Origin: JAICYJ01 sp045806525
GTDB lineage: Bacteria > Actinomycetota > Thermoleophilia > Gaiellales > JAICJC01
Assembly (NCBI GenBank): GCA_045806525.1
Contig: JBJMJD010000079.1
Location: 7,319-71,318 of the forward strand
DNA length: 64,000 nt
Reading direction: 5' to 3'
The notes beneath the pieces are model-generated. The model did no database searches. It saw only the letters and a program-made list of their open reading frames with translations, and was not told the origin of the DNA. The position numbers and the translations under genes were made by a program. Positions 1 to 7,788 of the stretch are shown piece after piece; positions within the stretch are counted from its first letter, which is position 1, and every line of letters starts with the position of its first letter.

Positions 1-1
1 G

Positions 2-736
2 CCGGTGCTGTCGGAGATCGACCTCGAGATCCCGGCCGGCGAGACGATCGCGCTGATCGGGCCCACCGGCTGCGGCAAGACCACCCTCACCACCCTGATC
101 CCGCGCTTCTACGACGTCGACCGGGGCCGGGTGCTGCTGGACGGCGCCGACGTGCGGGAGCTGACGCTCGACTCGCTGCGCGCCCAGATCGGCATCGTCA
201 GCCAGGACACGTTCCTGTTCTCGACCACCGTGGCCGAGAACATCGCCTACGGCGCGCCGGCGGCCACACCCGAGCAGATCGTGACGGCGGCGATCCGGGC
301 CCAGGCTCACGAGTTCATCAGCGATCTGCCCGACGGCTACGACACGCGCGTGGGCGAGCGCGGCCTGTCGCTTTCGGGCGGCCAGCGCCAGCGGATCGCG
401 ATCGCCCGCGCGCTGCTGATGGACCCCCGGGTGCTGATCCTGGACGACGCCACCGCGTCCGTCGACGCCAACACCGAGGCCCGGATCAAGCTGGCGCTGC
501 GCGAGGTGATGCAGGGCCGCACCACCCTGATCATCGCGCACCGGCTGTCGACCATCTCGCTCGCCACGCACGTGGTGGTGCTCGACCACGGCCGGATCGT
601 CGCTCAGGGCGAGCACGCCGCGCTGCTCGACCAGAGCCCGGTCTACCAGGAGATCTACAACCACGGCCTGGTCGAGCGGACGTTCGTACAGCTCGACCCG
701 GACGGCGCGCCGATCGAGAAGGAGGACGTGGCGTGA
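2..736 (+). CDS. ABC exporter ATP-binding half, 3' part (gene cut by window edge)
   Basis: This is the C-terminal nucleotide-binding domain of an ABC transporter half whose start, and presumably its membrane domain, lies before the window. Visible motifs are Walker A (GPTGCGKTT), the Q-loop (SQDTFLF), a canonical signature LSGGQ, Walker B ILDDATASVD and the H-loop histidine in IIAHRLSTI. The catalytic Walker B glutamate is replaced by Asp (codon 446-448), as in the non-catalytic subunit of heterodimeric exporters. Its stop overlaps the next gene's GTG by a GTGA, so the two halves are translationally coupled. The reading frame is open to base 2. The substrate cannot be told; export of drugs or lipids is typical of the family. 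Confidence 0.93.
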   Translation, partial: PVLSEIDLEIPAGETIALIGPTGCGKTTLTTLIPRFYDVDRGRVLLDGADVRELTLDSLRAQIGIVSQDTFLFSTTVAENIAYGAPAATPEQIVTAAIRAQAHEFISDLPDGYDTRVGERGLSLSGGQRQRIAIARALLMDPRVLILDDATASVDANTEARIKLALREVMQGRTTLIIAHRLSTISLATHVVVLDHGRIVAQGEHAALLDQSPVYQEIYNHGLVERTFVQLDPDGAPIEKEDVA

Positions 737-2526
737 GGCCGACCTCGTTCGGCGGCCACATCAGCGCACGCGGCGCCGCCTCGAGCGGCCTCGGGCTGCG
801 CCGCACGTACCGCCGGGTGAGCCAGCTGGTGCGCTACACGTGGCCGCACAAGCTGCGGGCGCTGACTGCCATCGCCGCGCTGCTGGGCGTGACCGCGACC
901 ACGATCGGCGGTCCGCTGATGGCCAAGCAGGCGATCGACCGTGGCATCACGCCCGGCGACTTCGGCCAGGTGGAGCTGTGGGTGGCCGTGTACCTGCTGG
1001 TGGCGCTGCTGGGCTGGGTGTTCGCGGTTGTGCAGAGCTACCTGACCACATGGGTCGGCGAGCGGGTGCTCTCGGACCTGCGAAGCGACCTGTTCACCCA
1101 CGTGCAGACGCTCGACCTGGGGTACTTCGAGCGCACCCGCGCGGGCGTGGTGATCTCGCGTCTGACCAACGACATCGAGGCCCTGAACACGCTCGTCACG
1201 GACGGCCCCACCACGCTCGTCCAGAACTCGATCACGCTGGCCGGCTCGGCCGTCGTGCTGCTGATCCTGGACTGGAAGCTGGCCCTGGCCACGCTGGTCG
1301 TGTTCCCCGGGATGGCGATCGCGACCGGCATCTACCGGCACTACTCGGCGATCGCCTACCGGCAGACGCGCGAGCGGCTGGGCGAGGTCACGGCCAACCT
1401 GCAGGAGGACATCTCGGGCGTGCGGGTGGTGCAGGCGTTCCGGCGCGAGGCGTCCAACTACCGCAGCTTCGTCGGGGTGAACGACTCCTACCGGGAGGCC
1501 AACCAGCAGACGGTCACCGTCAGCGCCATCTACTTCCCGTTCGTCGACCTGCTTTCGGCGACGGCGATGGCGATCGTGCTCGGCTACGGCGGCGTGCGCG
1601 TGCTGGAGGGCGATCTCAGCGCCGGCGCGCTGTTCGTGTTCATCGGCCTGCTCACCAACTTCTTCGACCCGGTGCAGCAGCTGTCGCAGTTCTACCAGAC
1701 GTTCCTGGCCGGCACGGCTGCGCTGGACAAGGTGTTCGAGGTGCTGGAGACCGAGCCGCAGATGCAGGACGCGCCGGAGGCTGAGGACGTGCCCGAGATC
1801 TGGGGCCGGGTGCAGTTCGAGGACGTCCGCTTCGCCTACCGCGAGGACACGGCCGAGGTGCTGCACGGCATCTCGTTCGAGGTCGAGGCCGGTCAGACGG
1901 TGGCGCTGGTCGGCCACACCGGGGCCGGCAAGTCGACGATCGTGAAGCTGCTGGCGCGGTTCTACGACCCGACCGGGGGGCGCATCCTGATCGACGGCCG
2001 CGACGTCCGCGACGTGACGGTTCGGTCGCTGCGCCGCAAGCTCGGGATCGTGCCGCAGGAGGCGTTCCTGTTCGCGGGGTCGGTGCGCGACAACATCGCA
2101 TTCGGCCGTCCGGATGCCTCGTTCGAGGATGTCGTGGCGGCGGCTACCGCGGTGGGAGCGGACGGGTTCATCCGCGAGCTGCCGAACGGGTACGACGAGG
2201 AGATCGAGGAGCGCGGAGGGCGGCTCTCGATCGGGCAGCGCCAGCTGGTGGCGTTCGCACGGGCGCTGCTGGCGAACCCACACCTGCTGATCCTGGACGA
2301 GGCGACGTCCAGTGTGGACATCCCGACCGAGGCCAGGATCGAGCAGGCGCTGGACACGTTGCTGCAGCACCGCACGTCGTTCGTGGTCGCGCACCGGTTG
2401 AGCACGATCCGCCGCGCCGACCTGATCATCGTGCTCGAGCACGGTGAGGTGATCGAGACGGGGACGCACGAGCAGCTGATCGCGCTGCGGGGGCGCTACT
2501 TCGCGCTGTACGACGACTGGGTCTGA
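733..2526 (+). CDS. ABC exporter half-transporter (TMD-NBD), catalytic partner
   Basis: A 597-residue half-transporter with an N-terminal six-helix type-I exporter membrane domain (about residues 35-340) and a C-terminal ATPase domain. Walker A GHTGAGKST lies near residue 394, the signature near 498-502, Walker B ILDEATSSVD near 520 and the H-loop near 552. Walker B keeps the catalytic Glu, but the signature reads LSIGQ instead of LSGGQ. Together with the upstream partner (Asp in Walker B, canonical signature) this gives one degenerate and one competent ATP site, the known layout of heterodimeric exporters such as TM287/288. It starts with GTG inside the partner's stop codon. About 70 bases follow before the next coding region. 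Confidence 0.95.
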   Translation: MRPTSFGGHISARGAASSGLGLRRTYRRVSQLVRYTWPHKLRALTAIAALLGVTATTIGGPLMAKQAIDRGITPGDFGQVELWVAVYLLVALLGWVFAVVQSYLTTWVGERVLSDLRSDLFTHVQTLDLGYFERTRAGVVISRLTNDIEALNTLVTDGPTTLVQNSITLAGSAVVLLILDWKLALATLVVFPGMAIATGIYRHYSAIAYRQTRERLGEVTANLQEDISGVRVVQAFRREASNYRSFVGVNDSYREANQQTVTVSAIYFPFVDLLSATAMAIVLGYGGVRVLEGDLSAGALFVFIGLLTNFFDPVQQLSQFYQTFLAGTAALDKVFEVLETEPQMQDAPEAEDVPEIWGRVQFEDVRFAYREDTAEVLHGISFEVEAGQTVALVGHTGAGKSTIVKLLARFYDPTGGRILIDGRDVRDVTVRSLRRKLGIVPQEAFLFAGSVRDNIAFGRPDASFEDVVAAATAVGADGFIRELPNGYDEEIEERGGRLSIGQRQLVAFARALLANPHLLILDEATSSVDIPTEARIEQALDTLLQHRTSFVVAHRLSTIRRADLIIVLEHGEVIETGTHEQLIALRGRYFALYDDWV

Positions 2527-2614
2527 CAGGCCGAGGGTCTGACCCTCAGCCTTCTCTGCCGTGTAATCATTTTCACTCAAGGCAACTTGTACATTGTCCG
2601 ATATACGCGGCAGC

Positions 2615-3748
2615 ATGGGTCGTCTGCGTATGTTCCTCGCTCTGGCCGTGCTCGCCTGCATGATCCCTGTGCAGGCGAGCGCGGCCTCCACCACCACGGT
2701 GCCTGACGTGCCGGCATCGTTCTGGGCGCACGCCCAGATCGTGTGGTCCGTGAACGCGGGATGGGTGAATCTCCACACGAACGGCAACTTCGCCCCGTCC
2801 CGCAACGCCACCCGCGCGGTGGCGGCGCGGGTGCTGGCAAGCCTGAACAAGCAGCAGCACGGCGTCGCGATCGGCGACGATCCGTTCCAGCAGGCCGTCG
2901 ACGGCGGCTGGATCGGCCGGGGCGGGGGCCCGGCGTCGACGCTGACGCAGCTGGAGTTCGACCGCGGCATCGTGCGCGTGATGGGCCTCAAGAAGGCTTC
3001 CACCCGGCTGCGGCAGATCACGGCCGCCGACGGGTGGAAGCCGAAGCTCCCGGTTGGCTTCGCCGCCGAGCAGATCGTGCGCGACATCGGCGCCCGCTGG
3101 AACGTCCCATTCGGCGCCGACAACTGGGAGACCTGGCCGAGCTCGACGCTGAGGCGCGCAAACCTGGCGGTGCAGGCGTACCTGCTGGGCCATCTGCCGG
3201 CCTACTGGCAGTACTCCGTGGACACGCAGTTGAACGTGGTGCACGCGCTGCCGAAGTACCCGCCGCTAAAGAAGGCCGTGCTCGGCTATGCGCTGACGTG
3301 GGCGGGCGCCCCGTACATCTGGGGCGGCAGCTCCGACCAGCCACAGGACCCGTTCGGGCTCCCCGCTGCGGCCGGCTTCGACTGCTCGGGATTCGTGTGG
3401 TGGGTGATGAAGCGCGCCTACGCGGTGCCGGGAACGACCTGGGACGGCACCGCGAAGATCCCGTGGCGCACCACGTACGACATGGCCGCGCATCTCCCGG
3501 TTGCAAAGCGCATCCCCTACAAGAACCTGAAGCCCGGCGACATCCTGTTTTGGAGCAGCAGCGCACCGCACGGCGTGCTGACCAGCTCGGGCGCCGTCGA
3601 CCACACGGGCATCTACCTCGGCAAGGGCTGGACGATCAACAGCCACGGCAGCGGCGCGGGCGTCACCATCAACTACATGGGCGCGGGCGCCGGCTGGTAC
3701 CGCGACAACTTCGTGTTCGGCTGGCGGATCATGCCCGTCGGCGTCTGA
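2615..3748 (+). CDS. Secreted NlpC/P60 peptidase with SLH-like N-terminal repeats
   Basis: A predicted secreted cell-wall hydrolase of 377 residues. I chose the ATG at 2615 because it begins directly with a signal peptide (MGRLRMFLALAVLACMIPVQ); an in-frame TTG at 2594 would add seven residues. After the signal come three degenerate segments resembling S-layer-homology repeats (the first begins VPDVPASFWAHAQ). The C-terminal NlpC/P60 domain has the catalytic Cys in GFDCSGF (about residue 257), His in DHTGIY (about 330) and a third polar residue in NSHGSG. NlpC/P60 enzymes cut peptidoglycan peptide bonds, often gamma-D-Glu to DAP. The SLH-like reading is inference from sequence pattern; such repeats would anchor the enzyme to the wall. 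Confidence 0.85.
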   Translation: MGRLRMFLALAVLACMIPVQASAASTTTVPDVPASFWAHAQIVWSVNAGWVNLHTNGNFAPSRNATRAVAARVLASLNKQQHGVAIGDDPFQQAVDGGWIGRGGGPASTLTQLEFDRGIVRVMGLKKASTRLRQITAADGWKPKLPVGFAAEQIVRDIGARWNVPFGADNWETWPSSTLRRANLAVQAYLLGHLPAYWQYSVDTQLNVVHALPKYPPLKKAVLGYALTWAGAPYIWGGSSDQPQDPFGLPAAAGFDCSGFVWWVMKRAYAVPGTTWDGTAKIPWRTTYDMAAHLPVAKRIPYKNLKPGDILFWSSSAPHGVLTSSGAVDHTGIYLGKGWTINSHGSGAGVTINYMGAGAGWYRDNFVFGWRIMPVGV

Positions 3749-3777
3749 GCAGCACGGCGCGGTAGGCTGCGCTCGCG

Positions 3778-4683
3778 ATGAGCGCCGACCAGAACACCAC
3801 CCCGGAGCCCGAGGAGATCCCGGCCGGAGCGGAGGCCGCCCCCGGCACGCCGGTCAGCGTGCGGGCCGAACGAGGCGCTCGGATGACTCCTGCCGAGGCG
3901 GTGCGCGACATGCGTATCAGGGTGCCGGCACGCGGCAACCGGAAGCTCCGGGAGGTGGTCGAGCGCGTCAACCGCGACGACTCGATCAAGGCGCTGTGGC
4001 ACGCCGCAAACGTGAACGCGGTGGCGCGAATGCAGATCAACGACCACTCGTGGGTGCACATCCAGATCGTCACCAACATCGGCCTGAAGCTGCTGCGCGA
4101 GCTGCGCCGGGCCGGGGTCGAGCCGGGCATGGTGACCGACTACGGCATGACCGACGACGATGCCGAGGTGGTGGTCGGGCTGGGCTGCCTGACGCACTGC
4201 CTTGGCATGGCCATCCACCGCGACGGGCACGAGGAGATGAGCCTGTTCCTCACGGCCGACCGCCTGCCCCGGTTGCTGGACGGGCTGTACGAGGAGCCCG
4301 AGCGCACGATCGTGATGGCCGAGGTGCTGCAGACGATCATCAGCCACCGATCGGGCGGGCGGCCGCTGTCGCTGGAGGCTGGGATCGTACGGGTCGCCGA
4401 TGCGCTGGACATGGCCAAGGGACGCTCCCGGATCCCGTTCGAGACCGGACGCGTCTCGATCCACTCGCTGTCTGCGGCGGCGATCGAGGAGGTCGTGATC
4501 CGCGGCGGGGGTGACGGCAAGGTGCTGGTCGAGATCGAGATGAACAACTCGGCCGGCCTGTTCCAGGTCGACAACCTGCTCCGCTCGAAGCTGCACGGCT
4601 CGGGCCTCGAGGACCACATCGAGGTGGCGGCGACGCTCGAAGGCGATACCGAGAAGCGCCTGCTGCCAAGCTTCCGGCTGTAG
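3778..4683 (+). CDS. HD-superfamily protein with Cys in place of the HD-dyad Asp
   Basis: A 301-residue cytoplasmic protein matching the conserved pattern of an HD-type phosphohydrolase family known in archaea and some actinobacteria. Landmarks are NDHSWVHIQIV (first metal histidines), HRDGHEEMSL, ADALDMAKGRSRIPFE and the C-terminal MNNSAGLFQVDNLL. Where the family normally has the metal-binding His-Asp pair, this protein reads THCLGMAIHRDGHE, so His140 is followed by Cys141. Catalysis may be lost or changed. The first 35 residues are an acidic, Pro/Glu-rich extension. A -10-like TAGGCT (3763-3768) ends nine bases before the ATG, which suggests a leaderless mRNA. The substrate is unknown. Confidence 0.75.
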   Translation: MSADQNTTPEPEEIPAGAEAAPGTPVSVRAERGARMTPAEAVRDMRIRVPARGNRKLREVVERVNRDDSIKALWHAANVNAVARMQINDHSWVHIQIVTNIGLKLLRELRRAGVEPGMVTDYGMTDDDAEVVVGLGCLTHCLGMAIHRDGHEEMSLFLTADRLPRLLDGLYEEPERTIVMAEVLQTIISHRSGGRPLSLEAGIVRVADALDMAKGRSRIPFETGRVSIHSLSAAAIEEVVIRGGGDGKVLVEIEMNNSAGLFQVDNLLRSKLHGSGLEDHIEVAATLEGDTEKRLLPSFRL

Positions 4684-4696
4684 GCAGACCCACATC

Positions 4697-4712
4697 CGTG
4701 ACATGCGTCACA
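4697..4712. promoter_or_regulatory. Crp/GlxR-like operator candidate
   Basis: CGTGA-N6-TCACA is a dyad matching the Crp-family consensus TGTGA-N6-TCACA at nine of ten conserved positions. It lies in the gap between the HD-family gene and the lipoprotein gene, about 84 bases upstream of the latter's ATG. No Crp gene is visible in the window, so the assignment rests on the motif alone. Confidence 0.35.
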
Positions 4713-4795
4713 CGGTGTAGGGTGCGGCTCACATCGAACCGTCGTCCGGGGACACGTCAAGGGGGCTCTGTTCGCGGCGGCGTAGGAGGCTTTCA

Positions 4796-5296
4796 ATGTC
4801 GCGTGTCTACCCGCTTCTGGTCGCAGGTCTGATCGTGATCGCGCTCACCGCCGCCGCGTGTGGCAGTTCGTCGTCGTCCGGGTCGACGGCAACCACCGCA
4901 CCGACGAGCCCCACCACGCTGTCGACGGCGCCAGCCACCACCACGTCGGGCGGCAGCGACAACGGTTTCTGTGGCTCGGCCAAGAAGGATCTGAAGGATC
5001 TCCAACCGGAGGACAACGCGCTGTTTGCGGGCGGCGTTACCCCAGACGCGATCAAGACGGAGTTCTCCAACCTGCAGTCCGCGTATGCGCACGCGCTCTC
5101 ACAGGCACCGGCTGAGATCAAGCCCGACCTGGCCGTGATCACGCAATTCATCGGCAAGCTGAATACGGTGTTGGCCTCGGACAACTACAACATCCAGGCC
5201 GCGGCCCCGCAGCTCGAGTCGCTGGCGAGCTCCACGCAGCTCAAGCAGGCCAGTGCGCATCTGAAGGCCTGGGCAGTGGCGAACTGCGGCGCGTAG
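4796..5296 (+). CDS. Small secreted lipoprotein, unknown function
   Basis: A 166-residue lipoprotein. An N-terminal hydrophobic stretch ends in a lipobox (LTAAAC, lipidated Cys22), followed by a Ser/Thr/Gly linker (about residues 23-57) typical of surface lipoproteins. The mature domain has two remaining cysteines, one early (GFCGSAKKDL) and one near the C-terminus (VANCGA), which could form a disulfide. It is predicted to be mostly helical. A good ribosome-binding site (taggaggc) precedes the ATG. I do not recognise the mature domain. A Crp-like dyad lies upstream. Confidence 0.8.
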   Translation: MSRVYPLLVAGLIVIALTAAACGSSSSSGSTATTAPTSPTTLSTAPATTTSGGSDNGFCGSAKKDLKDLQPEDNALFAGGVTPDAIKTEFSNLQSAYAHALSQAPAEIKPDLAVITQFIGKLNTVLASDNYNIQAAAPQLESLASSTQLKQASAHLKAWAVANCGA

Positions 5297-5316
5297 GCGG
5301 AGCCGGAAAGACCCTC

Positions 5317-5325
5317 TGGTATCCT
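5317..5325 (+). promoter_or_regulatory. Extended -10 promoter of tRNA-Gln
   Basis: TGgTATCCT is an extended -10 element ending 12 bases before the first base of tRNA-Gln. No convincing -35 is visible, as expected for an extended -10. The tRNA-Glu gene at 12475 has the same kind of element. Confidence 0.45.
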
Positions 5326-5337
5326 TCGCCGCGCCGT

Positions 5338-5408
5338 TGCGGGGTCGTCTAATGGTAGGACGCCTGACTCTGGATCAGGTAGTCGGGGTTCGAGTCCCTG
5401 CCCCGCAG
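5338..5408 (+). tRNA. tRNA-Gln (anticodon CTG)
   Basis: It folds as a full cloverleaf: a 7-bp acceptor stem (5338-5344 with 5401-5407), a D-arm with TAATGGTAGGA, an anticodon stem CCTGA/TCAGG with a 7-base loop whose anticodon CTG is at 5370-5372, and a T-arm CGGGG-TTCGAGT-CCCTG with one G-T pair. The discriminator is G5408. The 3' CCA is not encoded. The anticodon decodes CAG. Confidence 0.95.
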
Positions 5409-5458
5409 CCTCGTCGTTGCCGAGAAGCCGTTTTCGCCTGAGTGGCGGAGCTCACCCG

Positions 5459-6187
5459 TCAAGATTCGCCCAGCACCTTCTTCAAGTAGCAGGCGTTGCG
5501 AGGCGCGAATGCGTTCCAGTCGTTGTTGAAGTACGCGTACGTGCGCCGGCGATGGCTCCAGTCGCGAAGCCGCGATGCCCATGACTCGAGCTCGGCGTGC
5601 GAGTAGTTTCCACGGCGCCCACGGCGCCCCGCGTGGAAACGAACGTACGTCCATCCTGCGGTGAGCTCCTGCGACTGAAAGGCGCGTCTCGGATGGTCGG
5701 CGATGACGAGCGCAACTCCGGCCTGGCGAAGCCGCTGGTACACGGGTTCGCAGAACCACGATGGGTGGCGAAACTCGATGCAGTGGCGGAGACCCTGTGG
5801 AAGCGCTTCCAGCGCCTGTGACAGTCGCTCGTCGTCGCGGGTGAACGTCTCTGGCAGTTGCCACAGGAGCGGGCCCAGCTTGCCGGCGTCCTGCAGCGGT
5901 TCGAGTTGCTCGAGCAGCCGAGCCGCCCCCTCGCGAACGGCCTGCAGACGCCTCACGTGTGTCAGGTAGCGGCTGACCTTGACGGCGAAGCAGAAGTCCG
6001 CCGGTACCTGCTCGACCCACCGCGCCACGGAGTTTCTGGCCGGGAGTCGATAGAACGTCGAGTTGACCTCGACCGTATCGAAACGCTCGGCGTACAGCTC
6101 CAGCCACCTGCGACTGGGCGCGTCGCTGTACACCGGCCCCCGCCAGTCCGCGTAGTTCCAACCGCTGCAGCCGACCAGGATGCTCAT
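5459..6187 (-). CDS. DUF72 family protein (YecE-like)
   Basis: A 242-residue TIM-barrel-type DUF72 protein. The characteristic N-terminus ILVGCSGWNYADWRG, the NSTFYRLP segment, the FAVKVSRYLTH segment and a late AYFNNDWNAFAPRNA match the family. The start was set at the ATG at 6187 because the family begins immediately before the VGxSGW motif; an in-frame upstream start at 6217 would add ten unlikely residues. The biochemical role of DUF72 is not established. The gene runs toward the tRNA-Gln gene. Confidence 0.88.
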   Translation of the reverse strand: MSILVGCSGWNYADWRGPVYSDAPSRRWLELYAERFDTVEVNSTFYRLPARNSVARWVEQVPADFCFAVKVSRYLTHVRRLQAVREGAARLLEQLEPLQDAGKLGPLLWQLPETFTRDDERLSQALEALPQGLRHCIEFRHPSWFCEPVYQRLRQAGVALVIADHPRRAFQSQELTAGWTYVRFHAGRRGRRGNYSHAELESWASRLRDWSHRRRTYAYFNNDWNAFAPRNACYLKKVLGES

Positions 6188-6247
6188 CGGGCGTACCCTC
6201 GCTCTACCCTGGGGCACGCGTGGCGAACCGTCGCCGGCTCGGGTCGC

Positions 6248-6400
6248 CTAGTACGCGGCGATCGCTGACGTGCACGGCGCGCACGTCAGCTCGCCGGACT
6301 TGCGATAGACCGAGAGCTTGGCGCCACACTTCGCGCAGGTGCCCGCTTCGCAGGTCTTGACTCTGCGGTTCGGGCTCACCCAGCCGTCGTAGCTTCCCAT
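6248..6400 (-). CDS. 50-residue zinc-ribbon protein
   Basis: A very small protein with cysteines arranged as C-x4-CAKC-x(n)-C-x2-C (CEAGTCAKCG then CAPC), a typical zinc ribbon. The ATG at 6400 was preferred over an upstream start at 6445, whose extra residues look like intergenic DNA. A perfect GAAC-N4-GTTC dyad lies about 50 bases upstream. No specific function can be assigned; small ribbons of this size bind nucleic acid or partner proteins. Confidence 0.6.
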   Translation of the reverse strand: MGSYDGWVSPNRRVKTCEAGTCAKCGAKLSVYRKSGELTCAPCTSAIAAY

Positions 6401-6447
6401 ACTGGAACTATGCCCGGAGCGCTTCTTGATGCACCCAGTGTACACGG

Positions 6448-6459
6448 GAACGCGTGTTC
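6448..6459. promoter_or_regulatory. LexA/SOS-box-like dyad
   Basis: GAACGCGTGTTC is a perfect dyad of the GAAC-N4-GTTC class recognised by Gram-positive LexA. It is followed by GA, matching one complete half-site GTTCGA. It sits upstream of the minus-strand zinc-ribbon gene. A second palindrome, GTGTACAC, lies just before it (6438-6445). Confidence 0.35.
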
Positions 6460-6475
6460 GACGCGACCGGTCGCG

Positions 6476-6913
6476 TTAGCGAGGGTTCAGCGAGATCGCG
6501 AGCGTGATCGTGCGCGCGTGCCCGTGCAGGTCGGACGCGCTGGGCACGGTCGCGAACACATGCACCGTGATCGATCCACCCGCGGGCCGGCTGCCGGCGA
6601 ACAGCGGCCCGGCGTGCGGCAGGTGGGCCAGCGTGCCGTCATAGATGGCGCCCTCGCCCCTGGCCAGCTTGATCGTCACGGTCACGTGCCGGGGGTTGAG
6701 CGTCTTGCCGCCTGTCCAGCCGGTGGTGGTGACGTAGTACCGCGCCCGGTGGCCGGTGTGGTTGACGCGGTAGAGCACCGCCGGATGGGTGAAGGCGGCG
6801 GGCCCGTTCACCTGCACCTTCACGTCCAGCGTTCTCGCGGCGGCGAGGGCCGGGACGGCCAAGACGACGCCGATCAGCGCGGTGAGGACTCCGATGCGGG
6901 CGATCCGGATCAT
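6476..6913 (-). CDS. Small secreted protein, unknown
   Basis: A 145-residue protein with a clear signal peptide (MIRIARIGVLTALIGVVLAV, cleavage likely after ALAAA). The mature part has alternating hydrophobic strands and looks like a single beta domain (VKVQVNG, VTVTIKLA, ITVHVFATVPS). No cysteines and no recognisable motif. A -10-like TAGACT (complement at 6920-6925) ends six bases before the ATG, suggesting leaderless translation and supporting the chosen start. Confidence 0.7.
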   Translation of the reverse strand: MIRIARIGVLTALIGVVLAVPALAAARTLDVKVQVNGPAAFTHPAVLYRVNHTGHRARYYVTTTGWTGGKTLNPRHVTVTIKLARGEGAIYDGTLAHLPHAGPLFAGSRPAGGSITVHVFATVPSASDLHGHARTITLAISLNPR

Positions 6914-7041
6914 GCACTCAGTCTAGGCGCTGGCAGCCCTTCAATCTACGTCTGGTGAAGACACCGCCCGAGCGGCGTGGCACGCGCGCTCGCCTGCGTT
7001 CGGAGCTCTGGGGCCGCCGGGCGCACCGCTATCGTCGCCGC

Positions 7042-7383
7042 ATGTGGCGACTCATGCTCATGTGCCTGGCGATCCCAGCGCTGGCCGCCGGCTGCAGCAC
7101 GGAGCTACGGCACGGATCCGGGCCGGATGTGACCGTGTCCGTCGCAAAGGCCGGCGGCGGCGACCTGGTCGCGCACGTCTCCAGCGAGAGTTGGCCGTCC
7201 TGCGCGAACGCGGTGCGCGTGTCACTCGACGGCAGGGAGGCGCTCACCGACGTCCCCGTCACGGACGGCCGCTTCGACGTTGACCTGCACGTGTCCGACG
7301 GAGCCCTGCTCACCATCCAGAGCACCTGCAAAGGGCCCGGCGGCGCGCTGAACGACTGGTCGACGGTCATCCACGAGCCGTGA
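7042..7383 (+). CDS. Small lipoprotein, unknown
   Basis: A 113-residue lipoprotein. Starting at the ATG at 7042 gives a direct signal sequence (MWRLMLMCLAIPALAAGC) with the lipobox Cys at residue 18. A longer in-frame reading from 6955 adds a highly basic stretch that is not a signal peptide. TATCGT at 7030-7035 ends six bases before the ATG, so a leaderless transcript is likely. The mature part is probably a small beta domain with two cysteines (SCANAV and STCKGPG). Function unknown. Confidence 0.7.
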   Translation: MWRLMLMCLAIPALAAGCSTELRHGSGPDVTVSVAKAGGGDLVAHVSSESWPSCANAVRVSLDGREALTDVPVTDGRFDVDLHVSDGALLTIQSTCKGPGGALNDWSTVIHEP

Positions 7384-7457
7384 CCGTGTTTGGGAGGTGG
7401 CGGGCCGGGCACGTCGTTCCTGAGTGACTCGTCAGCACCAAACGCACTGGAGGCACG

Positions 7458-7766
7458 ATGGGCCAAGCCGCATACATCTACGCACTGGTAGGTAACCAGC
7501 AAAATGCATCCGTGCTTCGCTACCAGACAGAGCTGGAGGCGCCGCTGGTGGGAGCCGACGTACCGACCACCCCGGCCGTCGGCCCGGTCGTGGTCGAGAG
7601 CGTCCAGCAGGACGAGTCGGGCGCGACGGTGGTGCTGGCCTACGACTCCACGCCGACCCCGGACGAGGTGAGTGCGGCTCTCGGCGAAGGCTGGGAGCAC
7701 CCGCCGGCAGATGACCCCTGGGCGGGGCTCGCCCCGGGCGCGGTCGCTCGCGTTCATCCGCAGTAA
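7458..7766 (+). CDS. Hypothetical cytoplasmic protein, 102 residues
   Basis: A small soluble protein starting MGQAAYIYALVGN with a good ribosome-binding site (ctggaggc) seven to ten bases upstream. It is acidic, has no cysteines and no membrane segment, and ends in a Pro/Trp-containing tail (EHPPADDPWAGLAPG). I do not recognise a family. Its stop lies 23 bases from the stop of the convergent downstream gene. Confidence 0.65.
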   Translation: MGQAAYIYALVGNQQNASVLRYQTELEAPLVGADVPTTPAVGPVVVESVQQDESGATVVLAYDSTPTPDEVSAALGEGWEHPPADDPWAGLAPGAVARVHPQ

Positions 7767-7788
7767 CGACCGCGCCGAGGCGCGCGTC

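Noticed and set aside
655..3123. Long antisense open frame of 822 codons
   Set aside because: It runs antisense through two well-supported genes, has a low-complexity Arg/Pro/His composition and no domain.
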